This document shows positions 24,986 through 34,095 of a stretch of DNA of 64,000 bases, one piece after another. Position 1 is the stretch's first letter. The number at the start of each line of letters is the position of its first letter. The DNA is from an uncultured Lachnospiraceae bacterium (GTDB taxonomy: Bacteria > Bacillota > Clostridia > Lachnospirales > Lachnospiraceae), in contig CANRDO010000012.1 in assembly GCA_947629385.1 (NCBI GenBank), positions 1-64,000 on the forward strand, in the 5' to 3' direction. Both the position numbers and the translations under genes were made by a program. The notes beneath the pieces were generated by a model, which ran no database searches, was not told the DNA's origin, and saw nothing but the letters and a program-made list of their open reading frames with translations.

Positions 24986-25556
24986 GGCGAGGAACAACAT
25001 CCTGAACGAGCTGGCCGAGCAGCACAATATACTGATGCTCGACGACGACATAAAGGCAATCGGCGTCCTGAAGGGCGAGGAGATCAGGGCGATAGACAGC
25101 GCGCGGGAGATGGACGGAACATTCGAGAAGTGCTTCGGCACATGCAAAAAGGCAGGGGCGAGCGTTTTCGGCATCTACCCGGTCTATAACGCTTTTTTCC
25201 TCAGCAGGACGATCAGCACGTTATCCCCTATAAATACCGTATTCGGATTTGCGAAGGGATTCAAGCTGAGATACAACGAAGACTACGACACGAAAGAAGA
25301 CGCGGAGCTGTGCGCGAGGCTGCTGTCTTTCAGGAAGAGGATATTGCGATTTAACTTCATAGCCGTAGACGCGGACCACAGGAAGACCAAAGACGGATAT
25401 ATCGACGACTGGCATCAGGAGGAGAACATACGGTGCGTAAGGAAGCTGGTATTTGAATACCCGGAAATCTACAAGCCGCAGAAGGATAAGCCGTGGGAAG
25501 TTAGATCGCTGGTTAAGGATAGCAAAATAATTTTATCAGGAGGGAAAAAGCGATGA
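24783..25556 (+). CDS. Phage glycosyltransferase (GT-A-like, possibly TET-associated type)
   Basis: 257 residues. IYAIPSYNRAGKQKTVELLA at the start, RIFVFVQTAEDKEAY, KRGVEARNNILNELA and the metal-binding LDDDIKAIG describe a GT-A nucleotide-sugar transferase. The IPSYNR...T...GVxxARNxI...LDDDI pattern is shared with phage glycosyltransferases proposed to decorate modified DNA bases (TAGT family). Whether the acceptor is DNA, a surface polymer or a virion protein cannot be told. The overlap with the cytidylyltransferase frame is 203 nt. Confidence 0.75.
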   Translation: MQENQFIYAIPSYNRAGKQKTVELLAGIGIKKERIFVFVQTAEDKEAYTKAIGDKAKIILKPAKRGVEARNNILNELAEQHNILMLDDDIKAIGVLKGEEIRAIDSAREMDGTFEKCFGTCKKAGASVFGIYPVYNAFFLSRTISTLSPINTVFGFAKGFKLRYNEDYDTKEDAELCARLLSFRKRILRFNFIAVDADHRKTKDGYIDDWHQEENIRCVRKLVFEYPEIYKPQKDKPWEVRSLVKDSKIILSGGKKR

Positions 25557-26197
25557 AAACAGAGATCATGAAGCTGAAAGACATTCGGCCGGCGAAGTAC
25601 AATCCGAGAGTTGTGCTGAAACCGGGCGATCCGGAGTGGGAGGCCCTGAAAAACTCGCTGGACCGCTTCGGACTCGCGGAGCCGCTGGTCGTGAACGAGA
25701 AGACGGGCAACCTCGTGAGCGGGCACCAGAGGCTAAACGTGCTGAAACAGAGCGGCGCAGAGGAGGCAGAGGTCGTCCTGATCGACGTAGACGAGGATCA
25801 GGAGAAGCTGCTGAATATCGCCATGAACAAGATCAGCGGCGATTGGGACTATGAGAAGCTGCAGGCCCTTTTCGCCGAGATCGGCGCAGACGATATTAAA
25901 TTCACCGGATTTACGCCGGAGGAGCTGAACAACCTTTTCGACGCGGGCATGCCGGATTGGGACGAAGCAGAAGGCGAGGGAGCCGGAAGCGACGCGGACA
26001 CGGCAGCAGAGAAGGAAAAGGAACCGGGAACGGAGAAGCCGGAGGCCCTGAAAGAATTTAACGTATTCCTGTCCTTCCCGACGAAAGAGAAGGCGGAGGC
26101 GTGGCTGAAAGAGCGCGGCGTAGAGGAGACGTATCACGGGACGAGCAGAAACATCACGATCAGAATGGAGGGATTAGAGTATGGTACAGGAAATTAA
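25553..26197 (+). CDS. ParB/Srx-like nuclease-domain protein, copy 1
   Basis: 214 residues. The N-terminal ParB-like fold has IRPAKYNPRVVLKPGDPEWE, FGLAEPLVVNEKTGNLVSGH and QRLNVLKQSG, followed by a helical region (EKLLNIAMNKISGDWDYEKL). An acidic linker and a C-terminal domain (FNVFLSFPTKEKAEAWLKER) follow. The GHQR motif is the nucleotide or nuclease centre of this superfamily. Such proteins lie beside phage methylases, modification genes and terminases. ATG overlaps the glycosyltransferase stop. Confidence 0.85.
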   Translation: MKTEIMKLKDIRPAKYNPRVVLKPGDPEWEALKNSLDRFGLAEPLVVNEKTGNLVSGHQRLNVLKQSGAEEAEVVLIDVDEDQEKLLNIAMNKISGDWDYEKLQALFAEIGADDIKFTGFTPEELNNLFDAGMPDWDEAEGEGAGSDADTAAEKEKEPGTEKPEALKEFNVFLSFPTKEKAEAWLKERGVEETYHGTSRNITIRMEGLEYGTGN

Positions 26198-26762
26198 GAT
26201 TGCGCAATTAAACGAGGCACCGTACAATCCCCGCGTAAAGCTGGAACCGGGCATGCCGGAGTGGGAAAAGCTCAAGAGGAGCATCGAGGAGTTTGGCAAC
26301 GTAGAGCCGATCGTCTGGAATAAGAGGACCGGAAACGTCGTCGGCGGGCACCAGAGGCTCGCGGTACTCAAGAGCATGGGGTACAAGACGGTTCCGTGCT
26401 CGGTGGTAGACCTCGACGAGACAGACGAGAAACTGCTGAACGTGGCGCTGAACAAGATCAAGGGTAATTGGGACTACGACAAGCTCGAAGCGATCCTGCG
26501 CGACTTCGATTATGAGGTTGCGTCGGCGTCGGGCTTCTCGGAGGAGGAGATCGCGGTCATTCTGGCGAATAACAGCGACCTTATGGACGACGAGGACTAC
26601 GGGGAGTGGGACGAGGAACCGGAGGACCAGATCATCGGCGGAAGCTACGTCGTGACATTGATATTCGCAAATACAGAGCTTGCAAAGACTTGGCTTGAGC
26701 AGGAAGGGCTTGAGGACAAGATCAGGGAAGGATCATACACGACGGTAATACGTGTCGAGTAA
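26181..26762 (+). CDS. ParB/Srx-like nuclease-domain protein, copy 2
   Basis: 193 residues, a clear paralogue of the preceding protein: LNEAPYNPRVKLEPGMPEWE, FGNVEPIVWNKRTGNVVGGH, QRLAVLKSMG, LLNVALNKIKGNWDYDKLEA. The C-terminal domain is also shared (YVVTLIFANTELAKTWLEQE). Tandem duplication followed by divergence is likely. Starts 17 nt inside the previous gene. Confidence 0.85.
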   Translation: MVQEIKIAQLNEAPYNPRVKLEPGMPEWEKLKRSIEEFGNVEPIVWNKRTGNVVGGHQRLAVLKSMGYKTVPCSVVDLDETDEKLLNVALNKIKGNWDYDKLEAILRDFDYEVASASGFSEEEIAVILANNSDLMDDEDYGEWDEEPEDQIIGGSYVVTLIFANTELAKTWLEQEGLEDKIREGSYTTVIRVE

Positions 26763-26774
26763 GGGGGCGGTACG

Positions 26775-28094
26775 ATGGAAAAGAAGAAAAGGCCGCCGGA
26801 GATCAAGCAGAACTACGGGAGCCCACGATGGAGCACGGAGATACCGGACTGCTCGATGCCTATGAGCTTTGACACATACAGTAAGTGTGCATACGGTTGT
26901 TTGTACTGCTTCGCATATTATCAGAAAAGTCACACGCTGGACGGGTACATCGGCGGCGGGATCAGGAGCGTTGACCCGAAAAAGGTTATAAACCTATTCG
27001 AGAGCGCGATACGGAACGACCGCAAGGCAGTGACGAAGACGGAGCTGCAATTCTTCCCGTACATTCAGAACCGGCGCATAATGCAGTGGGGCGGGCTGGC
27101 GGATCAATTCGACGAGTGGGAGCGAAGATACGGCGTGACGCTGAAGCTGCTGCGGTACTTCGATCAGATCGACTACCCGCTGTCATTCAGCACGAAAGCA
27201 GCGTGGTGGACGGAGGACGAGCGTTATATGGAGCTGTTCGCCCGACACACGCACAACTGGCACGTGAAAATCTCGATCATCACGGCAGACGCGGAGAAGG
27301 CGCGGAAGATCGAGAGGGGCGTGCCGTCACCGGAGGAGAGGATAGCAGCGATCAAGAGGCTGGCAGACATTGGAGTGCATGTGACGCTCCGCCTGCGGCC
27401 CTTCATCATCGGAGTTTCCTCGGACTATAAGAAGCTGATAAGCATGGCACACGCGGCCGGCGCGGACAGCGTTACGACCGAGTTTTTCTGCATGGACGCG
27501 AGGGCGAACGACAACCTGAAAAAACGGTATGCGGAAATGAGTAAGGTGTGCGGCTTCGATATTCACCGGTATTACATGGACAACAGCCCGCAGCACGGGT
27601 ACAAGAGACTTAACAGAGGGATCAAGGCCCCGATCATTCACGACATGCGCGACTACACGCACGCGCTCGGAATGAGGTTCCATGTAAGCGACGCATTCTG
27701 CCGAGAATGCAACGATGCCTGTAACTGCTGCGGGGTGCCGCCGGAATGGGGAGTATCGCAGCAGGGGAATATCGGGCAGGCGATTATCATAGCGCGGCAG
27801 AAGGGGGAGGTTCATTTCTCCGACCTCAAAGAGTATATAGACAAATATCTATCGTTCTCGTGGGTAGAAGCAGCAGGGTACAACACAGGGACGAACAAGG
27901 CCCGTGCCCTGAACTGGACGACGACGATGGCGGAGTATCTGCGGGATAACTGGAACACGCCGAGCAAAGGATCAAGCCCGGCCAGAGCCTACGGCGGTAT
28001 ACTTCGACCGGTCGGAAGGGACGAGAACGGAGATGTTGTATACAAATACGCAATAAAGGGAGAGGAGGACAATGGCGAAATGGAGCAGAGCTGA
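26775..28094 (+). CDS. Radical SAM protein (SplB/MJ0683-like)
   Basis: 439 residues. The 4Fe-4S motif is CAYGCLYCFAYY near residue 38, an SPL/MJ0683-like variant. Barrel motifs include LSFSTKAAWW, VKISIITADAEKARKIERG, VHVTLRLRPFIIGVSSDY and TEFFCMDARAN. A C-terminal CRECNDACNCCG may bind a further cluster or zinc. Families of this group include spore photoproduct lyase-like DNA repair enzymes and phage proteins linked to base modification. Here it follows two ParB-like proteins and overlaps the small terminase, consistent with work on phage DNA or its precursors. Confidence 0.85.
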   Translation: MEKKKRPPEIKQNYGSPRWSTEIPDCSMPMSFDTYSKCAYGCLYCFAYYQKSHTLDGYIGGGIRSVDPKKVINLFESAIRNDRKAVTKTELQFFPYIQNRRIMQWGGLADQFDEWERRYGVTLKLLRYFDQIDYPLSFSTKAAWWTEDERYMELFARHTHNWHVKISIITADAEKARKIERGVPSPEERIAAIKRLADIGVHVTLRLRPFIIGVSSDYKKLISMAHAAGADSVTTEFFCMDARANDNLKKRYAEMSKVCGFDIHRYYMDNSPQHGYKRLNRGIKAPIIHDMRDYTHALGMRFHVSDAFCRECNDACNCCGVPPEWGVSQQGNIGQAIIIARQKGEVHFSDLKEYIDKYLSFSWVEAAGYNTGTNKARALNWTTTMAEYLRDNWNTPSKGSSPARAYGGILRPVGRDENGDVVYKYAIKGEEDNGEMEQS

Positions 28095-28581
28095 AAAGCC
28101 GTGGGAACGGCAGCAGGGCGAGAGCGTGCAGGCATTTGAAGCCTTTGACCTTTACTGCAAAATGGGCCCGGAGCGAAGTTTACGTAAGGTAGCCCAAGAG
28201 TTATCCAAAAGCGACACGCTGATAAAGCGTTGGAGCAGTAATTGGAACTGGCAGAGCAGGAGCCGCGAATACGATAACGAAGTGAAGCGGATCGAGCTCG
28301 CAGAGGAGAGGAAGGCCGTCAAGAAAATGCAGGAAAGGCACCTAAAGACGGCGATTCTTATGCAGAAAAAGGCGGTAGAGGCGCTGAGCAACATAAACGC
28401 CGAGCAGCTTGCAGCCAAAGACATTCTCCGCTTCATTTCGGAAGGCGCGAAGCTGGAACGCTTGACGCGCATGGATAGTACAACGTCAACAGCAAAGGAC
28501 GCAGGAGAGGACGGGCAGCCGTCTTCACTTGCGGACACAATTATATCGGCTTACAGGAAACGAATGGAGGCGGAGCAATGA
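28072..28581 (+). CDS. terS: Terminase small subunit
   Basis: 169 residues. An N-terminal helix-turn-helix (FDLYCKMGPERSLRKVAQEL, SKSDTLIKRWSSNWNWQSR) is followed by a coiled oligomerisation region and an acidic tail, the TerS pattern. The gene overlaps the large-subunit ATG by 4 nt. It recognises the packaging site. Confidence 0.82.
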   Translation: MAKWSRAEKPWERQQGESVQAFEAFDLYCKMGPERSLRKVAQELSKSDTLIKRWSSNWNWQSRSREYDNEVKRIELAEERKAVKKMQERHLKTAILMQKKAVEALSNINAEQLAAKDILRFISEGAKLERLTRMDSTTSTAKDAGEDGQPSSLADTIISAYRKRMEAEQ

Positions 28582-30017
28582 TAAGCGATGATGCGATATT
28601 ATACTACGCGGATCATCCGGTCGAGTTTGTGGTCGATATAATCGGCGCGATCCCGGACGATAAGCAGGCGGATATCCTGAATAGCCTTGCAGTCAATACC
28701 ATGACGAGCGCGAGGAGCGGACACGGGATCGGGAAAAGCGCAGTACAGGCGTGGTCCGTGCTATGGTTTATGACGACACGGCCCTTCCCGAAAATCCCGT
28801 GTACAGCCCCGACGCAGCACCAGCTATATGACATTCTGTGGGCCGAGATCAGCAAATGGAAGCGCAACAGCAGGGTACTTAACGATTCCCTTATCTGGAC
28901 GAAAGAGAAGCTATACATGAAAGGCTACCCGGAGGAGTGGTTCGCGGTAGCCCGTACAGCGAGCACGCCGGACGCGCTGCAGGGCTTCCACTCGGAGAAC
29001 ATTTTATACATCATTGACGAGGCGAGCGGCGTCGACGACAAGATATTCGAGCCGGTATTGGGTGCTATGTCCACACCGGGCGCGCGCCTGCTCATGTGCG
29101 GAAACCCGACGCAGTTGTCGGGCTTTTTTTATGACAGCTTCCATAAGAACCGGGGAGAGTACAGCACATACCACGTAGACGCGAGGGACAGCAGCAGGGT
29201 AGACGAGAGATACGTAAAAATGATCGTCAACATGTACGGAGAGGACAGCGACGTGTTTCGCGTCCGCGTGGCCGGAGACTTCCCGCTCGCGGAGGACGAC
29301 GTGTTTATCCCGCTGCCACTGGTCGAGAAGTCGGTCGCGACGGAGTATTATCCGAGAACATCGCCGCTCATTCTACACATCGGCTGCGACGTGGCGCGCT
29401 TCGGCAATAACAAGACCGTCGTGTGCTACCGGATCGACGAGAAGGTAGACTATTGGCGCAGGAGAGCAGGGCAGGACACGATGAAGACCGCGGACGACAT
29501 TATGGAGCTTGGAATGATGCTCGTCGATAAGTACAAACTCAAGCCGAGACTGGACAAAGACGGGCACATACGAAAGGCACAGCCGGACGCGATCCCGGTC
29601 AAGGTAGACGACAGCGGCGTCGGCGGAGGCGTGGTTGACAGACTCAGGCAAGTGAAGCGGCTTCACCCGGAACGGTTTTGGTGGTTGGAGATTTACCCGG
29701 TACACTTCGGCCAGAAGATGCGCCACAAGCACTACGACGACTCGACCACATACATGATGGCCGTGTTAAAGAAACTGCTGCAGCCCTACGACGAGGAAGG
29801 GAACCGGAAGCCGGTAGAAGTGATCCTGCCGGACGACGAGGACCTGATCGCGCAGCTATCGGGAAGAAAGTACCACCTGACAGAGAATGGCAAGATCAGG
29901 GTAGAGAGCAAAAAGGATATGACGGTCAGAGGAGTGACATCGCCGGACGAGGCGGACGCGGTATTGCTGTCCTGCCTGCCGGTATCACGATCGAAAGAGA
30001 GTAACAGGAAGGAGTGA
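28578..30017 (+). CDS. terL: Terminase large subunit
   Basis: 479 residues. Walker A-like SARSGHGIGKSA near residue 46, Walker B ILYIIDEAS near 144, coupling segment MCGNPTQLSG, and RNase H-like nuclease acids in HIGCDVARFGNNKT and VKVDDSGVGGGV and in TSPDEADAVLLS. It powers DNA packaging and cuts concatemers. Confidence 0.95.
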   Translation: MISDDAILYYADHPVEFVVDIIGAIPDDKQADILNSLAVNTMTSARSGHGIGKSAVQAWSVLWFMTTRPFPKIPCTAPTQHQLYDILWAEISKWKRNSRVLNDSLIWTKEKLYMKGYPEEWFAVARTASTPDALQGFHSENILYIIDEASGVDDKIFEPVLGAMSTPGARLLMCGNPTQLSGFFYDSFHKNRGEYSTYHVDARDSSRVDERYVKMIVNMYGEDSDVFRVRVAGDFPLAEDDVFIPLPLVEKSVATEYYPRTSPLILHIGCDVARFGNNKTVVCYRIDEKVDYWRRRAGQDTMKTADDIMELGMMLVDKYKLKPRLDKDGHIRKAQPDAIPVKVDDSGVGGGVVDRLRQVKRLHPERFWWLEIYPVHFGQKMRHKHYDDSTTYMMAVLKKLLQPYDEEGNRKPVEVILPDDEDLIAQLSGRKYHLTENGKIRVESKKDMTVRGVTSPDEADAVLLSCLPVSRSKESNRKE

Positions 30018-30022
30018 GAGGA

Positions 30023-31678
30023 ATGAGCAAGAGGAGAGCCGGACACGCGCAGGTGCGCATAATCAAGGCGACCAGCGCGCCGGAGCAGGCGGCGGGGGAT
30101 CAGGCCGAGTCCGTCGTCAATAAGTCGGAGACGTCGACGCAGATCAACAGATCGCGGACGTTTTCGGCTGCGAACTGGATATCGAAGCCGCTTCCCATGC
30201 ACGCGCTCAAGAGAATGGTGTCGGAGAGCTCAATACTCCCGCAGTGCATCAGGGCATACAAGAGCAACATCGCAGGCTTCGGCATCGGCGTGAGATACAA
30301 AGACGACATCGAGGAGAACGAGGAGGCGGAGGCAGAGTACAAGCGGCTGGAAGAGATCATCGAGCTTCTGAACACGGATAAGGACACGAAGGAAGTATTC
30401 GAGGATATTATCGAGGCGAGGGAGACCTACGGCGTCGCATACGCGGAGGTTATTCGCAATCTGGCCGGAGAGGTTGTTCAGATCGAATTTATCCGGAGGA
30501 CGGACACAATCGAGAAGACGGAATACCTCGATCCTTACATGGACACGGTTTATTACCACCACGGCCAGAAGCTGGTGAGAAAGAAGCGTTTCCGCATGTA
30601 CCGGCAGAACACGGCCGGCAAGACCGTGTATTTCAAGGAATTTGGCGATCCGCGAGTCATGGACTGCCGGGACGGCAGCTACAAAAAGGCCGGAGAGGTG
30701 AAAAGGAAGTACATGGCGAATGAGATCATCGAATTTCCCATAGGGACGCAGCCCTACGGAGAAGTGCGATGGATCGGGCAGCTTTTGGGAGTGGACGGCA
30801 GCAGGCGCGCCGAGAACTTGAACAACAATTACTTCCTGAACGGAAGACACACGCCGATGATGATTATTGTCAACGGAGGATCGCTGACGGAGGAGAGCTA
30901 CCACAGACTCACGCAGTACATGGACGACATCAAAGGCGAGAACGGACAGCACGCCTTTATGGTCCTTGAGACGGAGAACTTGGAGCAGCACACGGATTTC
31001 GAGCAGCAGGAGAAGATCGAGGTAGAGGTGAAGCCGCTGGCCGAGATATTGCAGAAAGACGAGCTGTTCCAAGAGTACCTGAACAATAACCGGAAGCGCG
31101 TGCAGTCGGCCTTCCTGCTGCCGGACCTTTACGTCGGCTACACGACGGATTTCAACCGGGCGACGGCACAGACGGCGATGGAAGTCACGGAGGAGCAGGT
31201 ATTTCAGCCGGAGCGGAAAAGCCTTGCATGGACTATAAACAATAAGTTGCTGAATGGGTACGCGTTCAAGTACGTGGAGGCGTACTTCCTTGCGCCGGAC
31301 ATCAGTAACCCGGACGACCTGTACAAGATACTCACCGTATGCAGGGCAGCAGGGGGTCTCACACCGAACAAGGCGAAAGAGATCATCTTCAACGCGCTTG
31401 GCGAGACTTCGGAGGACTACGACGGAGATTGGGGCAACGTCCCGCTCGATATCCTGAAATCAAGCACGCCGGCCGTGCCGGGGCTTCCGACGGGGCCGAG
31501 CGGACCGGCGACCGGCCAGAACGGACCGACCGCTGCGGGGCTGCAGAACATCACGGAACAGCTTGACGGGAAGATCGAGAAGGCAGAGGGCAGCGGGGAC
31601 AACGCGGAGGTCGTTTCGGTTATGAAGGCGGTCCGGAAACTTCTGGAAGACATGCGGCAGAAGGGAGAGGCGGAATGA
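30023..31678 (+). CDS. Portal protein (PBSX-type)
   Basis: 552 residues from the ATG at 30023, about 9 nt after AAGGAG; a GTG at 30014 overlapping the TerL stop is an alternative. Portal features: SSILPQCIRAYKSNIAGFGI, YGVAYAEVIRNLAG, GVDGSRRAENLNNNYFLNGR and a C-terminal tail rich in Gly/Pro. It forms the ring through which DNA enters the head. Confidence 0.92.
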   Translation: MSKRRAGHAQVRIIKATSAPEQAAGDQAESVVNKSETSTQINRSRTFSAANWISKPLPMHALKRMVSESSILPQCIRAYKSNIAGFGIGVRYKDDIEENEEAEAEYKRLEEIIELLNTDKDTKEVFEDIIEARETYGVAYAEVIRNLAGEVVQIEFIRRTDTIEKTEYLDPYMDTVYYHHGQKLVRKKRFRMYRQNTAGKTVYFKEFGDPRVMDCRDGSYKKAGEVKRKYMANEIIEFPIGTQPYGEVRWIGQLLGVDGSRRAENLNNNYFLNGRHTPMMIIVNGGSLTEESYHRLTQYMDDIKGENGQHAFMVLETENLEQHTDFEQQEKIEVEVKPLAEILQKDELFQEYLNNNRKRVQSAFLLPDLYVGYTTDFNRATAQTAMEVTEEQVFQPERKSLAWTINNKLLNGYAFKYVEAYFLAPDISNPDDLYKILTVCRAAGGLTPNKAKEIIFNALGETSEDYDGDWGNVPLDILKSSTPAVPGLPTGPSGPATGQNGPTAAGLQNITEQLDGKIEKAEGSGDNAEVVSVMKAVRKLLEDMRQKGEAE

Positions 31679-32613
31679 AACTGACTGTGACACCTTTGAT
31701 CGAGGCGATAGAGCGGTACATCGCGAAGGAAGATAACGACCTCGAAGAACAGCTCACGGCCGAGGGGTATGCAGCAGTCAGCGAAGCGATCAAGACCATA
31801 GGGCTGATAGAGGAAGGCGTCACGGATGCGCTGAATACGCATACGGACGCTTTTTTACAGGTGCTCGGAGACGCGGACAGCGTAGGAGAGTTTTTCGCGA
31901 AGACGTGGGCCGAGTTTGCGGACGCGGACGACCTTGAGAAGACACTGAAACAGGTATTCAGCAAGGCGTTCGACGATCTGATGCACGAGTGCGTATTCGA
32001 TTATATGCTCTCGCAGGACGCGGCACTCGCGGGCGTGGATAAGCGGATCACGAAACCGGCGGAGGCTTTTGTGAACGGTTGGAGCGGAGAGCTGTCGCGG
32101 CTGATGAAGCTGAACACCAACACGCAGATCGAAGGCATACTCAAGAGGGCCGTGGACAAGGACCAGACCATCGACGAGGTGGAGAAGGCGATTGCAGATA
32201 GCGGGATCAGGCAGTGCGGGTACAGGAGCCGGAGGGTAGCCGTGACGGAGGTGCTGCGCGTGGAGAGCTATTCGCAGCTTGAGACGATGCGGCAGAACCC
32301 GGCCGTCTACAAGAAAATCTGGCGCCACACGAACGTCGCGGCGGAGCCGAGGCAGAACCACATCGACATGGACGGCCAGACCGTGTTTAAGCGGGAGCCG
32401 TTTACGCTGATTGGCAGGGACGGCGCGACATATTACCCGCAGTGCCCGCGAGACACGCTGCTGCCGGCCGCGGAGTCGATCAACTGTCACTGCATCATGG
32501 AGGAAGTCAAAGACGAGCTGGTACTTGGCATGACGGACGAGGAGCGCAGAGCACTCAGGGAGGCAGCGATGGACGCAGTGGATCAGGAATACGAGGATAG
32601 CGCGCAGGGATAA
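31675..32613 (+). CDS. Minor head / head morphogenesis protein (SPP1 gp7, Mu F-type)
   Basis: 312 residues, coupled to the portal stop. The C-terminal MuF-like domain has VAVTEVLRVESYSQLETMRQ, RHTNVAAEPRQNHIDMDGQT and the closing SINCHCIMEE. It usually acts in early DNA ejection or assembly. Confidence 0.88.
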   Translation: MKLTVTPLIEAIERYIAKEDNDLEEQLTAEGYAAVSEAIKTIGLIEEGVTDALNTHTDAFLQVLGDADSVGEFFAKTWAEFADADDLEKTLKQVFSKAFDDLMHECVFDYMLSQDAALAGVDKRITKPAEAFVNGWSGELSRLMKLNTNTQIEGILKRAVDKDQTIDEVEKAIADSGIRQCGYRSRRVAVTEVLRVESYSQLETMRQNPAVYKKIWRHTNVAAEPRQNHIDMDGQTVFKREPFTLIGRDGATYYPQCPRDTLLPAAESINCHCIMEEVKDELVLGMTDEERRALREAAMDAVDQEYEDSAQG

Positions 32614-32653
32614 GCGCGATGAAGGAGGGATAACATGAGGAGGACGTGCGGGC

Positions 32654-32690
32654 AGCACGGGGCGAGGGCCCCGTGCTTTTTGCATTATTT
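32654..32690 (+). terminator. Terminator between the minor head and prohead-protease genes
   Basis: Ten-base stem AGCACGGGGC / GCCCCGTGCT with a GAGG loop, followed by TTTTGCATTATTTTGG. It lies inside the late operon, so it probably works as an attenuator. Confidence 0.75.
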
Positions 32691-32726
32691 TGGCGCAGCG
32701 AAACCGTGAAAGGAGTGAGAGAGAAT

Positions 32727-34070
32727 ATGCGGAAAAGCGTGGAAAAAGCCTACGCGATCAATGATGTGAAGGCTGTATTTGTGTCTCTGGTAGACAAGGC
32801 GGCGAACCGTAAGACGCTGCTTATCACCAAAGGGGACGACGGCAGCGCCAGTATTCAGACGTATGGCCGGATCATCAAGTCGGACGCGACCGCGCATTAC
32901 GTGACAGGCGTCGTGTATGAACCGATGGCGGAAGATACGCAGGGGAACTACATGACAGAGGAGGAGATCACGAAGGCGGCCTACTGGTTCATGAAGAATG
33001 GCAGCGGGGTAGACCTGCAGCACAACTTCGAGCCGCTGGAGGGCGCGACGGTGGTTGAGAGCTATGTCACGAAGTGCGACGAGGAGATCGAGGGCGAGCC
33101 GGTCAAAAAAGGTACGTGGCTTATGACGATGGAGATCACGAACCCGGACATCTTCGCGGCAATCGAAAAGGGAGAGATCACGGGCTTCTCTATGGGCGGA
33201 ACGGGAGTGTACAGCACGGAAGACGTTGACATCTCCGGAGCGGAAGGCGCGGAGCCGGTAGAGAAGGACGAGGAGAGCCGCAAAAAGAGTGTCATTAAGC
33301 AGCTTACGGGCCTGCTGTGGCCGGGAACAGTCAAAAAGGGCGCGGTGAAGGAAGCGTACAAGAAAAACTCTGTGCGTGACAACTTCTGGACCGCCTTTTA
33401 TGCACTGAACGACAACCTTCTGAGCTGCTACAACCCGACAACGGGAAATTGGGAGATTCAGAGGGACGAGAGCGCCATCCGTGAGGCGCTTCAGGATTTC
33501 AACGAGATCATCACTTCGCTGCTCACAGACGAGAACGGCGTATTCAAATCGCTGAACGCGAATTACGCGGGAAGCGTGGAGAAGGCCGGGAAAGCAATGA
33601 GCGGCGAGAACATGAAGGCCCTGAAAGGCATACACGAGAGCCTCGGGGCGTTCTTGTCCAAGTTCGAGGAAGAGGAGGAGATCGAAGTGACTAAGAGCGA
33701 GCTTGAAACAATCGTGACAAAGGCTGTCGGGACCGCTGTCGACGCAGCAGTCGAGAAGATGGGCGGTAACGCCGGACAGCCGCAGCCGGGAGAGAAGGCC
33801 GGCGAAGTGGAGAAGGCAGGCGCGGAGCAGTCCGAGCCGGTCACGCAGGAGGCTATTCAGAAGATGGTCGACGCGGCGATTCAGAAGGCAATGCAGCCCG
33901 CAGGCGAGAAGCAGCCGACGGTGGACGAGATCAACGAAATGATCGAGAAGGCCGTCACAAAGGCTATGGAGCCGGTGCTGAAAGACGCAGGGCTGCCGAC
34001 ACACGTCGGGGACGACGAACCGTTAGAGAAGGGTGCGGGCGAGGAGCACTACCTGCACGGCATCCTGTAA
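32727..34070 (+). CDS. XkdF-like putative prohead protease / scaffold
   Basis: 447 residues from the ATG at 32727 (AAAGGAG upstream). The N-terminal domain (NDVKAVFVSLVDKAANRKTL, GVVYEPMAEDTQGNYMTEEE, TKAAYWFMKNGSGVDLQHNF, WLMTMEITNPDIFAAIEKGE, GFSMGGTG) matches the XkdF family, a putative serine protease. A long Glu/Lys/Ala-rich C-terminal helix region is typical of scaffold. It precedes the capsid gene as expected. Confidence 0.85.
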   Translation: MRKSVEKAYAINDVKAVFVSLVDKAANRKTLLITKGDDGSASIQTYGRIIKSDATAHYVTGVVYEPMAEDTQGNYMTEEEITKAAYWFMKNGSGVDLQHNFEPLEGATVVESYVTKCDEEIEGEPVKKGTWLMTMEITNPDIFAAIEKGEITGFSMGGTGVYSTEDVDISGAEGAEPVEKDEESRKKSVIKQLTGLLWPGTVKKGAVKEAYKKNSVRDNFWTAFYALNDNLLSCYNPTTGNWEIQRDESAIREALQDFNEIITSLLTDENGVFKSLNANYAGSVEKAGKAMSGENMKALKGIHESLGAFLSKFEEEEEIEVTKSELETIVTKAVGTAVDAAVEKMGGNAGQPQPGEKAGEVEKAGAEQSEPVTQEAIQKMVDAAIQKAMQPAGEKQPTVDEINEMIEKAVTKAMEPVLKDAGLPTHVGDDEPLEKGAGEEHYLHGIL

Positions 34071-34095
34071 TCGAGTAGAAGAGGAGGAGATAATT

